A stretch of DNA of 64,000 nucleotides from the NCBI GenBank assembly GCA_026874595.1, contig CM049309.1, forward strand, positions 12,206,576 through 12,270,575, given 5' to 3'. The notes beneath the pieces were generated by a model. The model was given only the letters and a program-made list of their open reading frames with translations. It had not been told where the DNA came from and made no database searches. Numbering within the stretch: the first letter of the stretch is position 1; the number at the start of each line of letters is the position of its first letter. This document shows positions 40,133 through 49,968 of this stretch, one piece after another. The translations under genes were made by a program, and so were the position numbers. The DNA is from Sipunculus nudus. Taxonomy: Eukaryota; Annelida; Sipuncula; Golfingiida; Sipunculidae.

Positions 40133-40793
40133 GGGACCCATGGGTCACATCGCTCAGCTGAATTTTGAAAAATATTAGTAACTGCAAAATATTTTTATTT
40201 CTTTTGCTTTTTCATGTATATTATCATTAGAAAAGCAATGAGAAAATGGCCCTGCTAAATGAAACTCTGTAAATTATAGAATAATTGACAAAGTATTTAT
40301 ATCTTCTTAAATCTTTTCTGTTAGCACTTACATTAGATCCTAATATTTTTATCACATTTGAATATTAGGATTAAATTTCTGAAATTTTTTTCTAAAAAAA
40401 AAAAGGGACCCATGGGTCACGGCGCTCAGCTGTTATATATGATAAAAAAATATGATTTAGAAATGAGGCACATGCTTGTTTTGTGTGGAAATAAATATAA
40501 GCTGTATTATGAGTTGTGGGTGTTTAGCTTATGTATGATTTTGATAGTGTCTTTGGAGACAGGGAAGAGGATTGATTTCATTTATTTTATTAACAAATGG
40601 AGTGCTATTGTCACACAGATTTTGACTTGGTCATATAACTTATAAGCAGAACATATAATATAGGTTTAACTATTTATTAAAAATAATTACATATTGTCCC
40701 AAATATAATTTTTATTAAAAATTATAAGAGAATCGTAAGATTTTTTAAAATAAAATACAACTGAAATGGTGATTAAAATAATATCAAAGAATA

Positions 40794-40817
40794 TATTCAT
40801 GAATGCATTCATGAATA
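40794..40817. repeat. 24-bp perfect palindrome
   Basis: TATTCATGAATG followed immediately by its reverse complement. The equivalent place in the copy at 25717 (about 26109-26132) has one mismatch, so it is an old feature of the family. Confidence 0.85.
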
Positions 40818-42416
40818 CATTTTGAAAGTATTTGCACTGGTATTCATATACTTTCATTTTTACCTGAATTCCCATTCTTATGCAAGAAATTTTATAATGG
40901 AGTACATATTCATATTCATATTCAAATACATTTGCACAATGTCTGGTATTTATTCAGTTTTCACCAAACAATGATGTTGAGAATCCAAAATATACAATAT
41001 TCACACATTTAAATAATGATTATGAGTACCTGCTTTTATGGCTTTTATTCATATTTAAAAAAAAATACATGTAATATATTCATTTTGGACTAATTTCACA
41101 TAAATGTACACACTAGACACAGCAGGAATCTAGATTAATATTATCAACTGCATCTGTGTCTATCATAAATTTCCTTCATATGATCCCTAATGATTAGTAA
41201 CGAATAATAGGATTTATTTTTTTTATCATTAAAATTGAACTGAAAATACCATAGGTGACTGCATGGTGTTATTTGGAATACGTGACATTCTATCAATTGA
41301 TACAAGATTCTTATATCATCAGTAACTGCAAGTTAATTTCCTGTTATTATCAACTAACAAATTTTCCATTTTTCTTTAATTTGTTATTAAAAACCATTAA
41401 AAATTTATTAATTTTTTTGTTTGTTGTTATGTTGTTAGTAAAAACTATTAGATGAGTTGGGTTGGACACCTGGATCAACTGTGGCTGGCCATAAGCTGCC
41501 TGGCTGCCCCAGTGTATGCCTCACATCAAGCGTGTATAATTTGATGAAAGGTCAACATGGTCAACATACAGGTGACTCAAGAGGGGCTGGCGAGAGCTAA
41601 GGTCTGACATGGTCTCATAAAAACATTAATAAAAGCTACAATTTTTGGCCAATTTCTTTCAGCTTTCTAAACAAAAAAGCTGGAATCCTGATGTGTGCAT
41701 GATATGAAAATTATATAAACTGTGCTCACAGGAAACAAACGTGCAATGGTCAAAGTTTGGCAAAATTTAAGGTACTAATTTTATATTTATACTAATAACT
41801 TATAAAATTTGAAAAATTCAGAACTAATTTTGGGTATTCAATTGAATCATAATAAAATAATGTAACATCCCTGACAAAAAATCTCTAGCTTCAGCAATCC
41901 TCTTGTTAAGGGAGTAAATATATTTCTTGATTTTTTACAAAGTGCATTATGTTTGGGCCCATAACTTAAAACAATTACGCAATACTGACATCATTTCTGG
42001 CATGTGCATAGAGAATGTATAGAAAAATATGTATATTATATATGATAAAAGTCTGATCAGTGGTTTTGATATTAGGCAGTCTTGAAGTGTGGGGTTTTTA
42101 ATGGAAAAATTAAGTTTTTCATTAATATCTCGAAGGTATTTAAGTCCTAGTGACCAAATTCTTAGCATGGTAGGGGATTTTGGAGGCATCTAATTGTATG
42201 CCAAATTTTTAGGAACTGAGAGCTGAAGCTGGGGAGCTGAGCTCTTGCAAACTGCATAACACTAGCTTGGAGTAAACAATATATTACATGGTGCTTGAAA
42301 ACTTGAATAAAATCTACAGTTTTTGATCAACTGGTTTCAAATGTTTAGTGTTAACAGACTAAACGCTAACAAAAACATGCTGGGAAAATTAAATCCACAG
42401 TACTTACAGGAAACAA

Positions 42417-43794
42417 GGGACCCATGGGTCACGGCGCTCAGCTGATCATGACTGGACTATAAATGTATCACCATTGTTAAACTATACTGAGTAGAAAAAG
42501 CTTATGAATATCATGATCATGTTGGGCTTTTATAAAGGAATATAATGTAATATGTGAGTAAATGATATATGAAATAATCTGACTGATGGATTAATATGGA
42601 GTAAAATATAGTGGTTTATTTTTTATTTATTTGGGAGGGATCGAAAAAAAACAATTTATTTGAGCAAATATGAATGCAATGACAGTATACTAAGCAGTGG
42701 TATAATGATGATAAGGCTATTTGTTGAAGGATCTATAGTGTATGGAAAACTGCAAGCTTTCAATTTGACAGATACAAGGTTATGATTAACTATGCTGATG
42801 AGGGGATTTATGAATTTGTGACTGTATGACATGATATCTTGACAAGATCGGTCTTGAAAAGGTACATTATTTTGATGACCCTCACGTCTACATATTACAC
42901 AATATTGACATAATTTCTGGCATGTACATAGGTACCTATGGACAAATGGTCAACATTACTGAACCACCTAGAAGGTTAAAATATTAAAAATATGATGAAA
43001 TGTAGATAAAGTTTGAGAGGAAGAGGTAATTTGGGCCATGGTTTGCTTATATGATTGAAGAAAATGTTGCAAATAATATTTGAGATCTGACCATGCCTTT
43101 CCATTGGTTACATTTTTGATAAGCTGTAGACAGTTCAACAGTTTACACATTTGTCTGATGAGATCCAATTTATTTGGTAAACCTTTTTTATCAATTTTAT
43201 GATATGTATACAGTTGCCATAACGTCCCCACTCCACAGGTGCAATGACTTGATCGGGGGGGTGGGGGGTGGGGGGGGGGTGTTGTGTTATGATCAGAGTT
43301 ACAACGCCTCTGTCTCTCTGCAGATATTTTCTTTAATTATTAAATTTTATGCTATAGCCATAGAACTATTGTTCACAGTGCCAAGGAGCAAAGCCTTAGT
43401 GAGATGAAGAAGGGAATGGTGAGAGTTACAACACCCTTGCATATACATACAGGATATGAAATTTAATTCAACAGTGCTTATAAAAAAAAGTTTATTCTAA
43501 ACATTAAATATTTAAAACAGACAGAAAGATGGAGAAACAAAGCAAATCATTTTTTCCCCATTCTACTGAGCCAATAAAAAAAATAACAATATTTGCATTT
43601 ATTCCTTTTTTTCATTAAATAATTTTTATCCAGGTTTACGAATGTTACTATAAATTTACAGTATAACAAATATGTGATTGTGAATATTTCAGTTGATTCA
43701 CATTTCTAAATTGCATCAACATTTATAGCTAATGTATCTAGTTTATAGTACCTTTCAACAGAATGGGATGGAGGGAGGAAGGGAGGCAATAAGG

Positions 43795-43880
<86 letters not shown>

Positions 43881-43883
43881 AGA

Positions 43884-43914
<31 letters not shown>

Positions 43915-45550
43915 AAGAGAGAGAGAAAAAGAGAGAGAAAAAGAGAGCTGGACTGCCAAAGAGAGAGAAAGAGAAAGAGAGAGAGAAAGAGAAAGAGAGG
44001 CTCTCTGGTAATTACTGCCTGACCCAGCCTGACCCAGACACTCACAGTGGCAGTAGGTCAGACCTGAAGGTGTTATGTAACTGCCCAGTACACTGCATTA
44101 TACTGACCTGATGTAAACAACGAAGACTTGGTACCTGCATGGAAACTTGAATAAAATCTACAGTTTTTGATCAATTAGTTTCAAATTTCAGATTTTAACA
44201 GATGAAATGCAAATGTATACATGCTGTGAAAATTAAATCCACAGCACTAACAGGAACAATTTAAATATTTTTATTTTTTTTAAATGGTATCAGGAAAAAA
44301 GAAAAGTATTCTCAACCATGAAACTAATGCATGTGTTAAAATTAATCCAAGGATCAAAACACCCAATATATTATACCAGGAGCAAACTGGAGTTGGGAAT
44401 GTTTAATTTTATGAACTGAAATAAAGGATCAGCAATATGAATTTTGATTATTTAGCCAGTATCATGTAACAACTGATACAACCATGAGTTATAAGTCAAA
44501 CCAATTAAAATCTTTAATGAGCACTCTGATGAACATCCACACTTTCATAGCAAAACATCACTTTGTGGACACAATAAAATGTGCACTTTAATCATTGTAA
44601 CCCTGGTGGTACAATACAAAGTCTAAAATGTAGCATAGCCAAAAATAAAATAAAATACAGAAAATTATAACATTCATCAAGTTTATGCACCAGCTAGGGG
44701 GTGGGAGAGCAGGGCAGAGGGGAAGCCTGCTAGTAGTGGCCAAGCTAAGCCAAGGTAAGCTGCCTGGGGTGGGTTACATAATGCAAGTGAAGACTGTATT
44801 ACTAGATGGGCCAGATGTAAACAACACTTGACATGGTGTATGAAAACTTGAATAAAAGCTGCTCTTTTCAAACAATTCCTTTGAAATTTCAGATTTTAAA
44901 AGATTAAATCCTTATGTATATATGCTGTGAAAATTAAATCAACAGTGCTTACAGGGAAAAAATGTGCAATTGCCAAAGTTGGACAAAATTTAAGGTACTG
45001 ATTTCTTATTTATGCTAATAACTTGAAAAATTTGCAAAATTCAGATCTTATTTTGGGTAAACAATTGAATCTTGATTAAATAAAGTTATATTCCTGAAAA
45101 AAAGTCTCCAGCCTCAGCAATTCCCATGTTAAGTGAGCAAATATATTTCCTGATTTTTAAAAAACTGCATTATATTTGGGCCCATAACTTCAAAATAATA
45201 CCCAATACTAACCTAATTTTTGGTATGTGCACAGAAAATGTATGGAAAAATATGAATATTAAATATGATCAAAAATAGATCAGTGGTTTTGATATTAGGC
45301 AGCTTTGAAGTGTAACAATGGCTTTTTTATGGAAAACGGAGGTTTTTCCTTAATATCTCAAAGGAACAAAGTCCTAATGACCCAATTTTTGGTATGGTAG
45401 GAGATTTTGGGGACATCTATTGGTATGCAGAATTTTGGATTCGTAGGTCCAACGGTTTTAAAACGTGCCCTGTTAACGGCCGGACGGCCGGACGACGGAC
45501 AAAGGACCACGACTATAGCTCAGATGACTTACAGTCAGCTGAGCTAAAAA
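42417..45550 (+). mobile_element. Family 2 element inserted within another family 2 element
   Basis: Removing it joins ..CTTACAGGAAACAA to AAGTGCCAAGGTCAAAG.., which restores the continuity seen in the sibling module at 41725-41755 (..CTCACAGGAAACAAACGTGC..) and at 44940-44980. That gives an empty-site comparison for both ends. The 5' end is GGGACCCATGGGTCACGGCG; the 3' end is the hairpin at 45516-45546 plus AAAA. Inside are G runs (43255-43280) and the GA microsatellite. Confidence 0.7.
43797..44000. repeat. GA microsatellite
   Basis: About 200 bp of (GA)n with AAAG interruptions. It produces long Arg/Glu and Ser/Leu repeat ORFs in several frames that should not be annotated. Confidence 0.97.
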
Positions 45551-46140
45551 AGTGCCAAGGTCAAAGTTGGGCAAAATTAAAGGAACCAATTTTTTATTTT
45601 TGTTAATATTTCAAAAATTTAAAAGATTTTGATCTTTTTTTGGGTATACAACTTAAATTTGATTAATTAAAGTTATATTACTGGAAAAAAAGTCCTTAGT
45701 TATAACATGTTTTGTGTTAGGTGATCAAATATCTTTCCTGATTTTTTACAAAATGCATTATGTTTGAGCCCATAACTTTTTTAAATTATATAATACAGAC
45801 CTTATTTCTGGCATGTACATATAGGAACTATATAGAGGAATATTTGTGGCAAATATGAGGAAAAACAGATGAGCGGTTTTGATATTAGGCGGTCCTGAAG
45901 TAAGAAAATAGGTTTTTAATAAAAAAATGGAGGTTTTTCCTTTATTTCTCAAAGGAACGAAGTGGCAAAGACCCAGTTTTCGGCTTGGTAGGAGATCTTG
46001 GGGATATCTAACATTATGCCGAATTTTGGGTTCCTAGGTCTTACGGTTTCAAAACGTGCCACATCTACGGACAGAGGGACGGACGACGGACAACGGACCA
46101 CGACCATAGCTCAAATGACTTAGAGTCAGCTGAGCTAAAA

Positions 46141-46422
46141 AGGTATGGTTCTCATACACTTTTTTCAGAAATCAGTGCGGGCAGGCATTTTTATTACCTT
46201 TTTTATGTTTCGATAAAAATGTCATATGATCAGGGAAAAGCATGATAATAACATAATTTTTTTTCTAAACAGTTAAAAGCACTACATCACTTATCAAAAA
46301 CTTATCAAAATTGTATTATTTTATCTTCTTGAAAGTTGGAAATCAAAATAAAAATTGTTTATGCTGGGGTTGAAATTGATGTAGGCAGTGCCTGAGAACC
46401 ATACCTTTGATTTTTTTTGGCC
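46141..46422. mobile_element. PIF/Harbinger-type MITE copy 3, right fragment
   Basis: Starts AGGTATGGTTCTCAT and ends GTGCCTGAGAACCATACCTT then TGATTTTTTTTGGCC, followed by TTA. It is the remainder of the copy whose first 16 bases lie at 40117-40132. The flanks (TTA after the right end, TTA before the left end allowing one extra A) fit a 3-bp target duplication. It is in the opposite orientation to copies 1 and 2. Confidence 0.75.
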
Positions 46423-46884
46423 TTAGCTTTATTTAATGTGATCAGAATATAGTACTGCACAGAAATATTCAATAAGTTACAATTTATCAATAATTACCGG
46501 CTTTGCTTCAAATTTGAGGTGAAATGGGTGTTTCATGGTGTTTTGTCATAGGTACATAAGTGTATTTGGTGTTTGAGGGGGCAACTCGCATTCCAGCTAA
46601 AGAAGGGGAAGCTATACCAGTCCCCAACAGTCCTGAGATAAAGCAGGGCACATTTTCAGAATATGGTCTACACCTATAACATGGCAAACAGGTGTCACAT
46701 GGAATGTTATTTCTTTGCAATTACTGAAATATTATAAGAATCCCCATACAGAATGAGCCCACACCTGGAGTCCATTATATCAGCACAGGAGGGGTCCAAG
46801 GAACCACTACCATGCACTAGAGTAGGGGTTTTTGGGTAGTAGTCTGGACCTTACTTTAATTAATCTGTCCAAGTACCTGTTCAC

Positions 46885-47030
46885 ATGTCACAAACCTTTT
46901 TATATGGTGATAGAGCCTTTGCATTTGCCGCACCATCAAAGTGGAATAAGTTACCAGCAAGTATCAGAGAACACTCCCGAGGCAGCGGAAATCTTGCGCT
47001 TCTAAAGAAGCTACTGATTTCCTGTTGCCT
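46885..47030 (+). pseudogene. LINE (non-LTR retrotransposon) reverse-transcriptase ORF, C-terminal fragment
   Basis: The frame reads FLYGDRAFAFAAPSKWNKLP followed by ASIREHS.., ending near a KKLL segment. The pattern 'GDRAFxxAAPxxWNxLPxxIR' is the familiar C-terminal signature of Jockey/CR1/L2-type LINE ORF2 proteins (family knowledge). No polymerase domain lies upstream, so this is a 5'-truncated relic. Confidence 0.7.
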
Positions 47031-47394
47031 GCTTTGGCCGTTTATGACGAATTTAAACATCAGGTGGTAACATGGGTCTGTCTGCTGAAAAAATTGCTGA
47101 TGTGACCAGCAGCCAACCAAATGCAAGTCAACAAACACTTGACAGGCATCAGGCTCTGCCCAGAAACCAAGTGTAGGGCCATTCTCTCTGAGGCTGTGGC
47201 CTGTTCAAACAGTGGCAAGTCACGATGAGCTTTCACTCAAAACAAAATGAACAACATTGGCTTCATGTATTCCTCGCTTGGCTGGTAAACTGTTTTGTCT
47301 TCCAGCACAGGGTCTCATCTGATTTGACTAAAATACAGTGCTCCCTCTGGCGTAGAGATTCAGGATACAAGGTCAAAACAAACAGTGCTTACGA

Positions 47395-47640
47395 TATAGG
47401 TAGTTAGCCTATGGGTAATTTGCTGTGTAAAGAGCGTAGTATCAGAGATGCTGAATCACTCAAATGCTTCAAATCAAAGTTGAAAACATATCTGTTTGCA
47501 TGTGCTTACTTGTGATGATTTTAAATATCTAGGATTTTAGTTTATATCATATTGTGTGCTATTTCATGTTATACACTTTGAGCGGTTTTATTACTAGATA
47601 TGTTGTGCAATATAAATAAATATGCTTATGCTTTATGTTT
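47395..47640 (+). pseudogene. Second LINE 3' end: C-terminal codons and tail
   Basis: From about 47438 the plus strand reads SIRDAESLKCFKSKLKTYLF then ACAYL and a stop, matching the 'IRxxxSLxxFKxxLKTYLF' end of LINE ORF2. The following sequence (..TTGAGCGG....TGCAATATAAATAAATA) resembles LINE 3' UTR tails. It lies about 400 bp after the first fragment; whether both come from one element is unclear. Confidence 0.65.
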
Positions 47641-49090
47641 TTCCGGAATAATTTTTCAAATATGAGAGACACTACATAAATTTCTGGCCCAGTGGTTGCA
47701 GGTGCTATTCCTTCAACAGCCAGAGTAAAAAATAATTTCTGAACTGAATTTATTCCAGCTGGTGACGTCAGACAATGCAATGTCATGTGTGAACAACCCT
47801 TGTGACATCACTATTGTCTTATAAACAGCTATCGGTACATAGACATGGAAAGTTTTTCATGAAGGAACGTACTGTCCGTACTGTGGCTTTAGGGTTACCA
47901 GAATCAAAACAAATGTAACAACACTGGCTCTGGACACTCATTGCTGGGCTTGTAATGTTTTTCTGGAAGCTCATGCATGGCTACAATAAAATAGTTCTAG
48001 TGTCATTAAGGCTGATGGAACAGGGACAAAGTGGGAGCAAAATTCCACCTATTAATTATTTAATAAGAGTAAGAGTACAGTACACAGAAAATAAATAAAT
48101 GATTATAAGAAAACAAGCAGGTAACTTGTCTTTATAATATCATGCGTCTCAGAATGTAGACCTAATACTGAATACTCCAGCTGTAAGCAATAATCAATAT
48201 TTCTCACGAAAGTAAAAATACTCGGTACTTTTAAGGTAACAACATTATTAGTTCGCCACGTACGGACTCCATTTAAGTGATATGGAGTCTGACCGTCTGG
48301 CGATGAGAGTTCACCCTGCGGTACATGGAGGGGCATATAACATGAAATACCACTGCTTCTTGTGCGATAGAGAAGCTATCTTGTATTTATATATAGAAAT
48401 AAACTTATTATGTATCAAATTAAATCGATATATCACCTTTATGTGCGCCTGTAAATATTTTTATCCTTTGAACTGCCGGGGTTCAGATGTTGCATGCACA
48501 ACAGGACACTGCCGGAAAAGGAATCCCATGCAAATTAGGTGGGCAATCTATGCAAAAGAGGAATTCAGGGGGCTTTTCCCAGGAATGCCAGTACCGTGCA
48601 CTAGGATAGACCATATTTTCATAAGCATCCTTCCCATCATACATTGCGTGTTGTCAATGATGCTAATTTCCTATTGGCTGTTGAAACTTGAAGGCTCCAG
48701 GGGCCCAACGGAGATGAAGTAATATCTGAGACTGACTTTATTCAGAGTAAGTGCCCATACTTCTTTATATACTGATCATTCAGCAAAAGTTTTGGTCCCA
48801 ACGGAGTCCAAGCATCTGTAACAATAATAATATATGGGGTTTAACTGGTGTCCTCACGTTACAAAAGGCATATATATATATATATCTTAGGGTTTGTACG
48901 GATCCGTACAACCTTGGATAGTATAGACTCTCCCACCAGAGGCTGCAGCGCTTGATCAGTGTTTACTATATGTCAGCGCTGCAAGACTGCAGCAACAACA
49001 TTTTATGCTACACTGTCGTGATTCAACTCTCGCACAACTATTCGTTCATAAATCGTACAGTATTGTTTACGTGCAACTAATGCTCTATAC
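47641..49090. other. Non-coding sequence within the inferred zinc-finger intron
   Basis: No coding exon is supported. The interval 48480-48720 has an octamer-like ATGCAAAT (48529) and a CCTATTGGC (inverted CCAAT, 48670) and may be regulatory. An 18-bp perfect palindrome lies at 48894-48911 beside a short TA tract. Confidence 0.35.
48894..48911. repeat. 18-bp perfect palindrome
   Basis: TTGTACGGATCCGTACAA reads the same on both strands. Confidence 0.95.
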
Positions 49091-49301
49091 CTGTAACTGA
49101 TATCCGAACTGACTCCGTCATCAGCTTTGCCAGCCTGATGACGGTTTCGAGTTTTGCAGGACCACTGGCACTGCCCTTGTCGCTTCTTGAACGGAACTGT
49201 GCGGTACATCCCGGCTGGAGTTCTAGGCACTTCTGCAAGATATTCACAGGAAGAATTATTTCAGTCTCTGATGTCACTTTATTGAAACGTCTTGATTCCA
49301 T
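49091..49301 (-). CDS. Candidate 5' coding exon of the zinc-finger gene
   Basis: A minus-strand ATG at 49301, with an in-frame TAG immediately before it, opens 70 codons plus one base and ends at a donor (TTACAG|GTATAG). The peptide begins MESRRFNKVTSETEIILPVN and includes KLETVIRLAKLM. Phase 1 at the donor matches the terminal zinc-finger exon, which needs one base; the join reads ..RISV-T-V-TELN... This would give a protein of about 751 residues and a 10.3 kb intron. An upstream frame (49274-49468) overlaps its start and may be 5' UTR. Symmetric exons between the two could have been missed. The sequence is not from any repeat I see. Confidence 0.45.
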
Positions 49302-49740
49302 CTACAGCTGAAAATAAATGGTCTATCAAAAGCACGCATTTTTCTCAACAGAAAACCACTGAAATGTCTCCTGACGTTTCTGTATGATCGTCGCCTAGGA
49401 CTGCCATATTGGAAATTACCGTCTTTTTCTAAAATTCGTGCACATTTTCTTTTATGCAGCCAAGACATGTTCTTGGTATATGTTTAGCTGTGGTGTCAAA
49501 TAGCCCCAATTTTCACATTAGAGTATTTCACATGATTTACATTTCAACTATTATACCTGAAATATATGAGGTCGCTGGTCTATATCTCTTTATCCATGAC
49601 ACTTAAAAGCGCCCCCTAGCAGTGTGTAATTAACAGTATCTGATTTGCTTTAGACGCGTCGGCGCGTAGTACCGGATAAAAACCGGGTAACATGTACGTT
49701 TGAATATCCAAGGATAAACTTTCCATCATATATTTACAAG
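49302..49740 (-). promoter_or_regulatory. Likely 5' region of the zinc-finger gene
   Basis: A CpG-richer, non-repetitive stretch upstream of the candidate ATG at 49301. It contains AAGCGCCCCCTAGCAG (49607-49622), which closely resembles the CTCF core motif, and GACGCGTCGGCGCG near 49653. TSS position unknown. Confidence 0.35.
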
Positions 49741-49968
49741 TATACTTCATTTAACCAGTGTCCATCTGTTTTTTAATAATTTTACATTTATGGTATTAAC
49801 TAAGAAAATTTACAAAATTTTGATCTAATTTCTTGTATACAATTTACAAATATAGATCTATATGCTTGAAATATGCTCTCTATAGTTAAACAAAAAACAA
49901 ATTATCATGTTAAGTGGGTAAATATATTTCCTTATTTTTGCGAAAGTGCATTAATTTTGGACCCATAA

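Larger units (their letters stand above)
40133..46140 (+). mobile_element. Nested cluster of family 2 hairpin-ended elements
   Basis: Three 5' ends of the form GGGACCCATGGGTCAC..CGCTCAGCTG lie at 40133, 40405 and 42417. Two 3' ends (GGAC run, TAGCTCA hairpin, AAAA) lie at 45516-45550 and 46107-46140. The copy at 40405-41455 is closely similar to 25717-26790 and then diverges. Modules near 41614-42230, 44140-44270, 44840-45480 and 45551-46080 are diverged copies of one sequence containing GGGCCCATAACTT, ..GGTTTTGATATTAGGC.. and AATATCTC[AG]AAGG. The outer boundaries are supported by the MITE that the cluster splits. No transposition protein is encoded. Confidence 0.75.

Noticed and set aside
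43732-44045. Arg/Glu-rich and Ser/Leu-rich ORFs on both strands
   Set aside because: They are translations of the GA microsatellite.
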